Source: Phycisphaerales bacterium (GTDB taxonomy: Bacteria > Planctomycetota > Phycisphaerae > Phycisphaerales > UBA1924). Taken from it: 64,000 nt of DNA. A model generated the notes under the pieces. It was not told the DNA's origin. It made no database searches and saw only the letters and a list, made by a program, of their open reading frames with translations. Position numbers and translations under genes: made by a program. The DNA is taken from contig JAEPOJ010000001.1 of NCBI GenBank assembly GCA_017642965.1, positions 1 to 64,000 on the forward strand. The letters are read 5' to 3'. This document shows, one piece after another, positions 16,685 through 25,675 of this stretch (position 1 is the first letter of the stretch; each line of letters begins with the position of its first letter).

Positions 16685-17212
16685 ATGAACACCAGCTCCG
16701 CCATGATGAACAACACCTCCACAAGAGGCTCGGTCGACGCGGATCGCCTCGACGCCATCCTCGCACAGCTCGAAGACGAGCACGGCGTGCTCTTGGGCCT
16801 GGCGCAGGAGCACAAGGAAGCACTGACCCACGCGGACGTGCAGTCGCTCCAGCGGATCACGATGCGGACAAGCGAGACGCTGATGCGGATCGCCCGCATC
16901 GAGCAGGAACGCCAGGCGATGATCGCCAGGCGGGGCGAGCCGATCGACACGCTCGACGAGCTGCTCAAGCGGTTTGGGGACGACGAACGCAGCAAGATCA
17001 ACGAGCGCCGCACGCGCCTGCGTGAGCTCATCCAGCGCGTGCGCGACGAGCAGCAGGCCGTCAAGCAGGCCTCCGAGCAGCTCGCCATGCACATGAAGGG
17101 GCTCATGAAGCAGGTCAGCGCATCGCTCTCGCACGCGGGAACCTATTCGCGTGGCGGGGCGGTCGAGGCGGGACGCACGCAGGTCATGAGCGGTCTGGAC
17201 ACGGTGAGCTAA
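16685..17212 (+). CDS. flgN: FlgN-like flagellar export chaperone
   Basis: 175 residues from the ATG at 16685, which has GGAG 9 nt upstream; an ATG at 16670 would add five residues. The protein is almost entirely helical, charged and without membrane segments (LAQLEDEHGVLLGLAQEHKEALTHADVQSLQRI...RIARIEQERQAMI). This fits FlgN, the cytoplasmic chaperone for FlgK and FlgL, both encoded directly downstream. The assignment rests on helical pattern, size and gene order, because FlgN sequences are poorly conserved. Confidence 0.7.
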   Translation: MNTSSAMMNNTSTRGSVDADRLDAILAQLEDEHGVLLGLAQEHKEALTHADVQSLQRITMRTSETLMRIARIEQERQAMIARRGEPIDTLDELLKRFGDDERSKINERRTRLRELIQRVRDEQQAVKQASEQLAMHMKGLMKQVSASLSHAGTYSRGGAVEAGRTQVMSGLDTVS

Positions 17213-17228
17213 GCGAAGGAGCAATGCG

Positions 17229-18947
17229 ATGAGTCTGACATCAAGCATCAACATTGCCCGCTCGGCGCTCACGACGTCTCAGCTGGGGCTGCAGGTCTCG
17301 TCCATGAACATGGCGAACGCCGCCAACCCGGCGTACACACGCCAGATCGCGATGCTCCAGGCGATCCGTGGGCGGGTCAGCGATCCGTACCAGATCGGGC
17401 AGGGCGTCGCGGTCACCGAGGTTCGTCGCCAGATCGACGAGGCGCTCCAGCGGCGCCTCTGGGCGGGCAACTCCGCGGAGCACGCCAGCGCTCAGCAGTA
17501 CGGCATCCTCTCTCAGCTCGAGACCATACTCAACGAGGGCACCGAGTTCGACATGTCATCGCAGCTCTCGGGCTTCTTCAACACGTGGACCGAGGCCACG
17601 ACCCTGCTGGATTCCGAGGCCACCATCCGCAATCAGGGCGAGGCCATCGCCTCCTTTATACGCAACATGCGGAGCGACCTGACCACCCAGCGCCGCCAGC
17701 TCGAGGACCAGATCGACGCCCAGGTGCTCCGCGCAGATTCGATCCTCGACGAGATCGCGTCGATCAACCGCACGATTACGGAGAGCGAGATCGGCGACGC
17801 GGAGGCGAGCGGGCTGCGGGATCAGCGGGACGCGCTCGTCACAGAACTGGCGCAGCTGATGGACGTGACCGTCGTCGAAACCAACTCAGGCGCGTACGAC
17901 GTCTACTCCGGCTCCACCCCGATCATCCAGGGCGCGCGAAACCGCGGCATCGAGATCAACCGCGTCACAGACGATAACGGCGAGCTGAGCGTTCGGGTGG
18001 AGGTTGCCGCGGATTCCACGCCGCTGCCTGTCAACGGCGGCTCGATCGGCGGCCTGCTCGCATCGCGCGATGGCGCGATCGACGCGACGCTCGAAAAACT
18101 GGACACGCTCGCGTCGCAGCTGATCTTCGAGGTCAACAAGCTGCACTCGACGGGCATCAACCAGAACTGGCTCCGAAGCAGCAGCGCGACGCTGCAGATC
18201 CCGACGGGCGACCAGACGCTCGCCCTCAATGATCCCAACAACGATACCTTCGCGGACCTCCCCTTCGCGGCGGTCAACGGCGGGTTCAAGATCACCGTCC
18301 GCAATGAGAACGGATCCATCGAGACGCGCCGTATCGACATCGATCTCGACGGCATCGACAGCACCGGGGCCGCTGGGTATGGCGACGACACGAGCGCCGA
18401 GGATATCCGGGCACAGCTCGACGCGATCGACGGTATCAACGCGAGCTTTGACTCAACAGGGAAGCTGCAGATCACCGCGGACGCGGGCTATTCCTTTGGA
18501 TTCAGCGAGGACACCTCGGGCGCGCTGGCCGTGATGGGCGTCAACTCATTCTTCACCGGCGACAACGCCGCGGACATCGCTGTCCGTGAGGACGTCGAGG
18601 TCATGCTCGGGCGCCTCGAAGGCGATCAGTTTGTCGCCAACGGCACGGCCAAGCTCATCGGTGCGCTCGGAGACGAGGCGGTGAGCGGGCTCAACGAGAT
18701 CTCGCTCAAGAAGTTCTGGTCCCAGCACGCGACGGACATCGCGACACAGAGCGCCACATCGCGCAACAAGGCAAACGCGGACACGCTGATCCGCGAATCA
18801 CTCGACGCCCAGCGCGCCAGCGTCTCGGGCGTGAGCATCGACGAGGAGTCGATCAACCTGCTCAGCTATCAGCGGCAGTACCAGGGCGCGGCCCAGGTCA
18901 TCACCACGGCTCAGGAAATGTTCGACACCCTGCTGGCGCTGGTGTGA
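17229..18947 (+). CDS. flgK: Hook-associated protein 1 (FlgK)
   Basis: Hook-filament junction protein, 572 residues. The N-terminus SINIARSALTTSQLGLQVSSMNMANAANPAYTRQ and the segment GVAVTEVRRQIDEALQRRLWAGNS are family-typical. So are the SGFFNTWTEATTLLDSEATIRNQGEAIA helix and the C-terminus VSGVSIDEESINLLSYQRQYQGAAQVITTAQEMFDTLLALV. A central insert around residues 310-440 may be surface-exposed. AAGGAG precedes the start, and flgL follows after 19 bp. Confidence 0.93.
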   Translation: MSLTSSINIARSALTTSQLGLQVSSMNMANAANPAYTRQIAMLQAIRGRVSDPYQIGQGVAVTEVRRQIDEALQRRLWAGNSAEHASAQQYGILSQLETILNEGTEFDMSSQLSGFFNTWTEATTLLDSEATIRNQGEAIASFIRNMRSDLTTQRRQLEDQIDAQVLRADSILDEIASINRTITESEIGDAEASGLRDQRDALVTELAQLMDVTVVETNSGAYDVYSGSTPIIQGARNRGIEINRVTDDNGELSVRVEVAADSTPLPVNGGSIGGLLASRDGAIDATLEKLDTLASQLIFEVNKLHSTGINQNWLRSSSATLQIPTGDQTLALNDPNNDTFADLPFAAVNGGFKITVRNENGSIETRRIDIDLDGIDSTGAAGYGDDTSAEDIRAQLDAIDGINASFDSTGKLQITADAGYSFGFSEDTSGALAVMGVNSFFTGDNAADIAVREDVEVMLGRLEGDQFVANGTAKLIGALGDEAVSGLNEISLKKFWSQHATDIATQSATSRNKANADTLIRESLDAQRASVSGVSIDEESINLLSYQRQYQGAAQVITTAQEMFDTLLALV

Positions 18948-18966
18948 AGAAGACGGAGGCTTTGAT

Positions 18967-21003
18967 ATGACGAGTTTCCCGACCAGTTACTCACGGGCAC
19001 CAACCCTGATCTTCTCGCAGGGCTCGATGAACGCGCTGGGGCGCACGAGCTACTCGCTCTCTCGTCTCAACGAGCAGCTCGCGACCGGCCTGAGCATCCT
19101 GCGCCCGAGCGACGACCCCGTCCGCAGCGCCACGGTATCGATCCTCGATGCCCGCCTCGAGCACTCGGGGCAGATCCTCAAGAACCTCGAGTTCGCCGGC
19201 AACTCGTTGGGTGTGATCGATAACGCCCTGGGTGACGCGAAATCGCTGATCGATGAGGCCCTCTCGATCGCCAGCGAGCAGCTCTCGAGCCCGTCGGACG
19301 CCGAGTCACGCTCCGGGCAGGCGACCATCATCGATTCGCTGATCAGCTCATTGTTCAACATCTCCAACACCGAATCGCTCGTCGGCTACGTCTTCGGGGG
19401 TACCAACCCGACCAGCCCACCCGTGAGCGAGTTCGGTGGCGGCTACCGCTTCACCGGAGAGCGTGGCGGCCTGACCGCGATACTCGGCGCGATCTCGGAC
19501 ATCCCGATCACGCTCGGCGCCGACAACGCCATCGGTGCACTGAGCAATCGGATCGAGGGCATGGTGGATCTCGACCCGGACCTCACCCTCAACACCCAGC
19601 TGAGCGATCTCAACGGCGCACGCGACCTGGGGATCGCGCTGGGCACGATCGAGTTCAGCTACGCCGGCGGCCCGACAGCCCAGGTCGATCTCAGCGGGGC
19701 GGACACGATCGGCGATATCGCCGACGCGCTCGAAGCCGCACTCATCGAGTACGAGACAGACAACGGCGTCACCATCCTCGGGCCCGGTGGTGTTGGGATC
19801 AGCGGCGGATCGCTGAGCTTTGATATCGCGGGCGGCGGGAATCTGGATTTCACAGATCAGCAGGGCTCCTACATCGGCGCGGATCTCGGGCTCGTGCAGG
19901 ACCCCGCGGTGTCGTTCACCACCGCAAGCAACACCGGGCTCGACCTGGACGCGAACCTGACCTGGACCACGCCGATCACCGCCCTGCAGGGATTGGGCGG
20001 CGCGGCCCTCGATGAGATCCAGCTGAGCAACAACGGACAAACCTTTACGATCGATCTCTCGGGCGCGACGACGCTCGGCGACATCAAGAGCGCAATCGAG
20101 GCCGCGAGCGAAGGGATCCGGGTCAAGATCAGCGACGACGGCACGGCCCTGAACATCTTCACAGAAACCGCGGGGACGCGGGACCTGGCGCTCTCGATCG
20201 GCGAGGTCGCCGGCGGCAACGACACGGCGACGCTTCTGGGTATCCGCTCCTACGCGCTGGATACGCCCCTGAGCGTCTTCAACGATGGGCGTGGGATCGA
20301 TATCGCCGAGGGCAGCGGGGTCGCCACAGAGAACGAGGATTTCTCGATCACCCTGGGCGACGGCTTCGAGATCACCATCGACCTGAGCTCGGACGACATC
20401 GCGACGGTGGGAACACTCATCACCGCAATCAACACGCAGGCCAATGCGCAACTCACCGCGGCTGGGCGACCGACCACCGATTTCAGCGTGGCGCTGTCCG
20501 CGACCAGCAACGGGCTGGAGTTCACGCAGGACGCGGCCCTCGGGGCCTCGGGCCCGATCACGATCTCCCCGGAGCAGTCCGCGGCCGCCGAGCAGCTCGG
20601 CCTGCTGGACGGGGACCTGAGCCCGGGCGGGAACACCCTGACCTCGAGCGACCGGGCGAGCGTGCGTGTGAACAACCTTTTTACGCATCTGATGGATCTT
20701 GCCCAGGCTTTGCGGAGCGACGACACGATTGGCATCCAGATTGCGTCCGAGAACATGAAGGAATCCCTCGACGAGCTGATCCAGTCACAGGCGTTGGTCG
20801 GGGGGTACGCGAGAAGGGTCGACGAAGAGGTTCTTCGTCAAGAGGACAAGAGCGTGCTCGATGAGGCGATGCGATCACAGCTGCGGGACCTGGACTATGC
20901 GCAAGCATCGTCGCGGTTCGCGCAACTTCAGCTACAGATGCAGGCCACGATGAGCGTGATCGCGCAGACGCAGACCAGGACACTCCTGGACTTCCTGGGG
21001 TAG
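18967..21003 (+). CDS. flgL: Hook-associated protein 3 (FlgL), greatly enlarged
   Basis: 678 residues against about 300 in the usual FlgL. The N-terminal D0/D1 region (NALGRTSYSLSRLNEQLATGLSILRPSDDPVRSATVSILDARLEHSGQ) and the C-terminal coil (VNNLFTHLMDLAQALRSDD...YAQASSRFAQLQLQMQATMSVIAQTQTRTLLDFLG) are canonical. The middle (about residues 165-590) holds repeated units of the flagellin hook-IN type, such as 'IDLSGATTLGDIKSAIEAA...VKISDDGTALNI'. The insert should project from the junction zone. A ribosome-binding site (CGGAGG) precedes the ATG. Confidence 0.88.
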   Translation: MTSFPTSYSRAPTLIFSQGSMNALGRTSYSLSRLNEQLATGLSILRPSDDPVRSATVSILDARLEHSGQILKNLEFAGNSLGVIDNALGDAKSLIDEALSIASEQLSSPSDAESRSGQATIIDSLISSLFNISNTESLVGYVFGGTNPTSPPVSEFGGGYRFTGERGGLTAILGAISDIPITLGADNAIGALSNRIEGMVDLDPDLTLNTQLSDLNGARDLGIALGTIEFSYAGGPTAQVDLSGADTIGDIADALEAALIEYETDNGVTILGPGGVGISGGSLSFDIAGGGNLDFTDQQGSYIGADLGLVQDPAVSFTTASNTGLDLDANLTWTTPITALQGLGGAALDEIQLSNNGQTFTIDLSGATTLGDIKSAIEAASEGIRVKISDDGTALNIFTETAGTRDLALSIGEVAGGNDTATLLGIRSYALDTPLSVFNDGRGIDIAEGSGVATENEDFSITLGDGFEITIDLSSDDIATVGTLITAINTQANAQLTAAGRPTTDFSVALSATSNGLEFTQDAALGASGPITISPEQSAAAEQLGLLDGDLSPGGNTLTSSDRASVRVNNLFTHLMDLAQALRSDDTIGIQIASENMKESLDELIQSQALVGGYARRVDEEVLRQEDKSVLDEAMRSQLRDLDYAQASSRFAQLQLQMQATMSVIAQTQTRTLLDFLG

Positions 21004-21159
21004 CCCGGGGCAAGGCGCGTCGGGTGAGAGCCCGGCGACGCGGATTGGATCGAGATCCCCCGCTGTTTCGGCCAAGCGGGGTGTCAAGACAGGATGTCGC
21101 CCGGCGAGGACGCCGGCGTCGATCTGAACTGGACCGGCCGGAATGATCGGAGCGCACAC

Positions 21160-21609
21160 ATGGAAGTGCGGACCACACGATTTGGGGTGATCGAGATCGC
21201 GGAGGACCGCGTGATCACCTTCCCTGAAGGGTTGCTCGGGTTTGGCGACAGGAAGCGATTCTGTCTGCTCCAGCCCGGCGACGACGCCTGTTTCTTCTGG
21301 CTCCAGTGCGTTGAAGACGCGGACCTGGCCTTCGTGGTCACGGACCCCACGTTCTTCGAGCAGGACTACTCCGTTCCGATCCGCCCAGAGCAGATGCAGG
21401 AGCTGAGTCTTGAGAAGCTCGACGACGCGCAGGTGTTCGTGATTGTCAACAAGATCGGTGATCAGCTCACGGGCAACTTCCAGGGCCCGCTGCTGATCAA
21501 CACGCTGACCAAGGTCGGGCAGCAGATCGTCATGGCAGAGAAGCGCTGGACCACCCGTCACCCGCTGATGCGGGTCGCGACGGAGTCGACCCAGACCGCC
21601 TCGGCCTGA
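21160..21609 (+). CDS. fliW: Flagellar assembly factor FliW
   Basis: 149 residues starting MEVRTTRFGVIEIAEDRVITFPEGLLGFGDRKRF, which is the FliW consensus opening; upstream in-frame codons from 21094 are rejected. The hydrophobic FFWLQCVEDADLAFVV and the later NFQGPLLINTLTKVGQQIV are also typical. In Bacillus and Campylobacter FliW binds CsrA allosterically and is displaced by flagellin, linking flagellin synthesis to export. Here it sits directly before csrA and two flagellin genes, the arrangement expected for that three-part switch. Confidence 0.93.
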   Translation: MEVRTTRFGVIEIAEDRVITFPEGLLGFGDRKRFCLLQPGDDACFFWLQCVEDADLAFVVTDPTFFEQDYSVPIRPEQMQELSLEKLDDAQVFVIVNKIGDQLTGNFQGPLLINTLTKVGQQIVMAEKRWTTRHPLMRVATESTQTASA

Positions 21610-21792
21610 TCTGACTGCCTGCGAGAGGGAAGACCGCGCGACTCGTTCGTGTGTACGCGCCAGGACGGCGCGGCGCGGTCGCTATGCCCTCAAGACGTCG
21701 TCCCGTTGAACGAGCGGGGCGAGCCGATGAACGGAAACCCACCGCGCCGCGTGAGCACACACGCGACGCGGCAGAGAGCAAGGAGTCAACGC

Positions 21793-22137
21793 ATGCTTGT
21801 GCTCTCAAGGCAGCGTGATGAGACCATCATGATCGGGGACGAGATCGAGATCTCGGTCGTCGATATCCGGGGCGACAAGGTCCGCCTCGGGATCAACGCC
21901 CCCACACGGATCGCGGTGCACCGCAAAGAGGTGTACGACTCGATCAAGCGAGAAAACACCCAGGCCGCCAGACTGGGTGCGAGCGACCTCGATTCGCTGG
22001 CGCAGACGATCAAGCCCGGGCCCGCACGCAGGATCGTGCGGGAACAGGAGGGCCCCGAGTCCACGCTCGGCGCAACACGCGTCAAGCCGGGAATCGGCGC
22101 CACGACCGTCACGAACCAGGACAAGGACACCGCGTAA
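21793..22137 (+). CDS. csrA: Carbon storage regulator CsrA with C-terminal extension
   Basis: Dimeric RNA-binding translational regulator. The start at ATG 21793 gives [34 protein letters not shown], the CsrA consensus, with AAGGAG 8 nt upstream. Upstream in-frame codons do not resemble the family. Residues 1-60 are the whole conserved fold, including [12 protein letters not shown]-like sequence ([15 protein letters not shown]). Residues 61-114 are an extra Gly/Arg/Thr-rich tail of unknown role; most CsrA proteins end near residue 60-75. Candidate target sites lie over the ribosome-binding sites of both following flagellin genes. Confidence 0.93.
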   Translation: MLVLSRQRDETIMIGDEIEISVVDIRGDKVRLGINAPTRIAVHRKEVYDSIKRENTQAARLGASDLDSLAQTIKPGPARRIVREQEGPESTLGATRVKPGIGATTVTNQDKDTA

Positions 22138-22180
22138 CCCACAGCGTTTCCCGAACACACACGGGGATCCAACTCGCAAT

Positions 22181-22188
22181 CACGGAGG
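22181..22188 (+). promoter_or_regulatory. Putative CsrA site over the fliC1 ribosome-binding site
   Basis: CACGGAGG fits the CsrA core CANGGANG and contains the GGAGG that serves the ATG at 22195. The identical octamer overlaps the ribosome-binding site of the second flagellin. Confidence 0.5.
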
Positions 22189-22194
22189 ATTGCC

Positions 22195-23754
22195 ATGACA
22201 CGCATCAACTCGAACATCCCGAGCCTCATCGCGCAGCAGCGGCTCAACAGATCGGGCGCCGATCTGCAGGTCCGCCTCGAGCGCCTCTCGACCGGTCTAC
22301 GGATCAACCGAGGCAAGGACGACCCGGCCGGGCTCATCATCTCGGAAAGACTCGGAACCGACATCTCGAACATCGAGCAGGCGATCAAGAACGGCGAACG
22401 CGCCAGCGCGGTCATCTCGACCACGGAGGGGGCGCTCACCGAGATCACGGACCTGCTCAACTCGATCAAGGCGCTCGCCGTCGAGGCGGCCAACACCGGT
22501 GCGCTCTCCGACGAGGAACGCGCGGCAAACCAGCTGCAGATCGACTCGGCCATCCAGTCCATCACACGCATCAGCAACACCGCCACGTTCGGTGGCCTCA
22601 AGCTGCTCGACGGCTCGCTGGACTACATCACGTCCGGGATCTCGAACACCGAGATCAGCAACGCACGCATCACCAGCGCCAGCTTCGTTGGGGCAACGAA
22701 CATCAACGTCGATGTCGATGTGATCTCTTCGGCCCAGCGCGGCAACCTGTACCTCAGCGGTGACCACAGCGCGGTCGGCGGGACCGACGGCACGATCCTC
22801 TCACGCACCACGATCCAGATCCGTGGTTCGGAGGGGGTGCGAGAGCTGGTGCTCGAGTCCGGCTCGACTTACGCATCCGTCGTCAACTCGATCAACCAGC
22901 TCTCCGAGCTGACCGGGGTCGAGGCAGCCCTCATCAACGGCGATGCCAACTCGGGCATCGTGTTCCGATCGACCGAGTACGGCTCGGACGCGTTCGTGAG
23001 TGTCGAGCGGATCGACGGACCGACCACGCCGGCGAACGACAACTGGACGCTCTACAAGCTCGATTCCAACGCGGGCATCCCCGCCAACGGCGTGCCCTGG
23101 GGCGATGCGAGCCTGCTTTCGGATGTGACCCGGGACGAAGGAGCGGACGTCTCCGCGCTGATCAACGGCATCCTCGCGACCGGCGACGGGCTCAACGTCT
23201 CGATCAACTCGCCCTCGCTGGGGATGGAGCTACTGCTCAACGAGACGTTTGCGACGGACCCCTCCGCGACCGCGGCGACGTTCGATATCACCGGCGGGGG
23301 CTCGCTCTTCCAGCTTGGTCCGGATATCTCGGCGTTGCAGCAGGCGAACATCGGTGTCCAGTCGACGGCCTCCGAGTCGCTCGGCGGCACGCTCGTCAAT
23401 GGCGACCTGCAGTTCCTTTCATCGCTGACCAAGGGCCAGACGAACTCGCTGGACAACGCGGCCGACCGGAACGATTTCTCCGCCATCGAGGATATCGTGG
23501 ACGCGGCGATCGACGAGGTCTCCATCCTGCGTGGGCGCCTCGGTGCGTTCGAGCGGAACGTGCTCGACACGAACAACCGCTCGTTGCAGGCCGCGTACGA
23601 GAACCTCAACGCGAGCCGATCGATTATCCGCGACGCCGATTTCGCGAAGGAGACGAGCGAGCTGACGCGAGCCCAGATCCTTCAGAGCGCTGGCACGAGC
23701 GTGCTGTCGCTGGCGAACCAGCAATCGCAGCAGGTCCTCCAGCTCCTGGGCTAA
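22195..23754 (+). CDS. fliC: Flagellin (first copy)
   Basis: Filament subunit, 519 residues. The N-terminal D0/D1 (MTRINSNIPSLIAQQRL...LERLSTGLRINRGKDDPAGLIISERL) and C-terminal D1/D0 (AIDEVSILRGRLGAFERNVLDTN...ANQQSQQVLQLLG) are conserved. The variable centre (about residues 150-400) contains hook-IN-like beta units. It lies 57 bp after csrA and is probably also read from that operon. A terminator follows. It shares terminal domains with the second flagellin, but the centres differ. Confidence 0.95.
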   Translation: MTRINSNIPSLIAQQRLNRSGADLQVRLERLSTGLRINRGKDDPAGLIISERLGTDISNIEQAIKNGERASAVISTTEGALTEITDLLNSIKALAVEAANTGALSDEERAANQLQIDSAIQSITRISNTATFGGLKLLDGSLDYITSGISNTEISNARITSASFVGATNINVDVDVISSAQRGNLYLSGDHSAVGGTDGTILSRTTIQIRGSEGVRELVLESGSTYASVVNSINQLSELTGVEAALINGDANSGIVFRSTEYGSDAFVSVERIDGPTTPANDNWTLYKLDSNAGIPANGVPWGDASLLSDVTRDEGADVSALINGILATGDGLNVSINSPSLGMELLLNETFATDPSATAATFDITGGGSLFQLGPDISALQQANIGVQSTASESLGGTLVNGDLQFLSSLTKGQTNSLDNAADRNDFSAIEDIVDAAIDEVSILRGRLGAFERNVLDTNNRSLQAAYENLNASRSIIRDADFAKETSELTRAQILQSAGTSVLSLANQQSQQVLQLLG

Positions 23755-23783
23755 ACTACCCAGACATCTCGGCTTAGCCACCA

Positions 23784-23809
23784 AAGCCCCCATGACCGGG
23801 GGCTTTTTT
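23784..23809 (+). terminator. Terminator after the first flagellin
   Basis: AAGCCCCC pairs with GGGGGCTT across a 6-nt loop (23784-23805), followed by a run of T to 23809. Confidence 0.85.
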
Positions 23810-23851
23810 CTGCACGCTCACCCCGGAATCAGCCACGACCCGAAGGTCCAG

Positions 23852-24057
23852 ATAAATTCAGGTTGAAAAAGTCGGTTGAAAAACCGGTGTGTGACTTCAT
23901 TCGCCTCCCGAGCACGACGATTGCCAGAGCGTCCGCCAGAGTTCAGGCGGGCCAAGCCTCGTGCGATGGAGCAGCGAGGCGGGTGCCCAGGGTCGAAACC
24001 CGGTGCACCGGCGGGGAATGACTTACTCCCCGGCAGATACACGGAGGTTGTCAGCAA
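23852..24057 (+). promoter_or_regulatory. Structured leader of the second flagellin with candidate CsrA sites
   Basis: This 5' region holds several elements. TAAA at 23852 is followed 15 nt later by TCGGTTGA, a weak sigma-28-like match. GGTTGAAAAA occurs twice with 13-bp period (23861 and 23874). Hairpin GCCTCG/CGAGGC (23956-23980) carries GATGGAG in its loop. Nested stems lie at 23982-24009 and 24013-24031. Last comes ATACACGGAGGT at 24037-24048, matching 10 of 12 positions of the CsrA SELEX consensus and containing the Shine-Dalgarno. A GGA in a hairpin loop plus one on the ribosome-binding site is the usual layout of CsrA-repressed leaders. Confidence 0.5.
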
Positions 24058-25575
24058 ATGAGTCGCATCAACACCAATGTTTCGTCGTTGACCGCACAGC
24101 GCGTGCTCGGTCAGAACAACAACTCCCTCAGCCAGTCGCTCTCGCGTCTGTCGACGGGTCTTCGCATCAACCGTGGTAAGGATGACCCCGCGGGTCTGAT
24201 CGCCAGCGAGAACCTGCGTTCGGAGAAGGCCGGCATCAACGCCGCACTCAAGAACGCAGAGCGTGCCGATCAGGTCGTGAACATTGCCGAGGGCGGTCTC
24301 CAGGAAGTCTCGAACCTCCTGACCGAACTCCAGGGCCTCCTCACCACCTCGGCCAACGAGGCCGGCCTGAGCGAGTCGGAGAAGGAAGCAAACCAGCTCC
24401 AGATCGACTCGATCCTCCAGACCATCGACCGCGTCGCCGGCGCAACCTCGTTCCAGGGCACCAAGCTCCTGAACGGTAACTTCGACTACCAGGTCACCTC
24501 GGTCAACGCCGGTGTCAGCGACATCAACGTTCGCGGTGCCAAGTTCGACACCGCGAGCCAGGCCGTCGAAGCCATCATCACCCAGTCCGCCCAGCAGGGT
24601 GGCGTCCTCCTCTCGTTCGGCGGCACCTCGCTCGACCTGAACGACACCAACGGCACATTCACCATCGAGATCGAGGGCTCCAAGGGCAACCGCGAGCTCC
24701 AGTTCGCTTCGGGCAACACCGTTGCTCAGATCGAAGCTGCGATCGACGCGGTCACCGACGTGACCGGCGTCACCGCGACCGTCTCGGGTAACGTCGTCAA
24801 GCTCATCAGCGAAGACTTCGGTGACTCCGAGTACGTCTCCGTCGACGTCATCGACGACGGCGGCCAGGCAGCGGGCGGCGGCGGCAGCATCGCGACCTAC
24901 GCCGGTGACTTCGGCGACGCGACGAGCCTCACCACCGAAGGCACCTTCGACTCGACCGCGGCGGCCAACGGCATCCGCGACGACGGTCAGGACATCGGCG
25001 GTACCATCAACGGCCTCCAGGCCGTCGGTAACGGCAAGACCCTCTCGGTCACCTCCGACTTCCTCGATCTCGAGTTCACCGCGAGCACCACCGCTTCGCA
25101 GACACTCGGCGGTATCTCGGCGTTCACCATCACCGGTGGCGGTGCTGACTTCCAGCTCGCCTCGAACATCGACATCGCCGGCAAGACCTCGCTGGGCATC
25201 CAGGACATCTCGACCCGCAAGCTCGGCACGAGCTCGCTCGGGTACCTCGATGACCTCGCGTCCGGCAAGTCCTTCAACGTTGTCGATGGCAACAACCTCG
25301 ACGACGCTCAGAAGATCGTCGCCGAAGCGATCGATCAGGTCTCCTCGACCCGTGGTCGCCTGGGTGCGTTCCAGAAGAACACCGTCGGCGCGACCATCCG
25401 CTCGCTCGGTGTTGCACTCGAGAACACCACCGCGGCTGAGTCCATCATCCGCGACACCGACTTCGCATCAGAGACCGCGTCGCTGACCCGGAACCAGATC
25501 CTGGTCCAGGCATCGACCAACACCCTCTCGCTCGCGAACTCGCAGCCTCAGCAGGTCCTCGCCCTCCTCGGGTAA
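24058..25575 (+). CDS. fliC: Flagellin (second copy)
   Basis: Filament subunit, 505 residues, with the same N-terminal (MSRINTNVSSLTAQRVLGQNNNSLSQSLSRLSTGLRINRGKDDPAGLIASENL) and C-terminal (STRGRLGAFQKNTVGATIRSL...ANSQPQQVLALLG) domains as the first copy. GGAGG lies 10 nt before the ATG. Codon choice leans more to CGT/GGT and C-ending codons than its neighbours, which would suit high expression. It has its own long leader and its own terminator, so it is probably the major, separately controlled flagellin. That is an inference. Confidence 0.95.
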   Translation: MSRINTNVSSLTAQRVLGQNNNSLSQSLSRLSTGLRINRGKDDPAGLIASENLRSEKAGINAALKNAERADQVVNIAEGGLQEVSNLLTELQGLLTTSANEAGLSESEKEANQLQIDSILQTIDRVAGATSFQGTKLLNGNFDYQVTSVNAGVSDINVRGAKFDTASQAVEAIITQSAQQGGVLLSFGGTSLDLNDTNGTFTIEIEGSKGNRELQFASGNTVAQIEAAIDAVTDVTGVTATVSGNVVKLISEDFGDSEYVSVDVIDDGGQAAGGGGSIATYAGDFGDATSLTTEGTFDSTAAANGIRDDGQDIGGTINGLQAVGNGKTLSVTSDFLDLEFTASTTASQTLGGISAFTITGGGADFQLASNIDIAGKTSLGIQDISTRKLGTSSLGYLDDLASGKSFNVVDGNNLDDAQKIVAEAIDQVSSTRGRLGAFQKNTVGATIRSLGVALENTTAAESIIRDTDFASETASLTRNQILVQASTNTLSLANSQPQQVLALLG

Positions 25576-25608
25576 TAGGAAACGCTGAAATCAAGAGCTG
25601 ACACTCCG

Positions 25609-25638
25609 CGCCCCAGGCTGACTCGGCCTGGGGCGTTT
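25609..25638 (+). terminator. Terminator after the second flagellin
   Basis: CGCCCCAGGC pairs with GCCTGGGGCG (10 bp, 7-nt loop, 25609-25635), followed by TTT. Confidence 0.75.
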
Positions 25639-25675
25639 GTGTGCGCGCTGCGTTCACCGTGACGATACACGATGT

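Noticed and set aside
21004-21159. GC-rich hairpin between flgL and fliW as a terminator
   Set aside because: The stem around 21018-21042 has a bulge and no T run, so it is more likely leader structure or chance.
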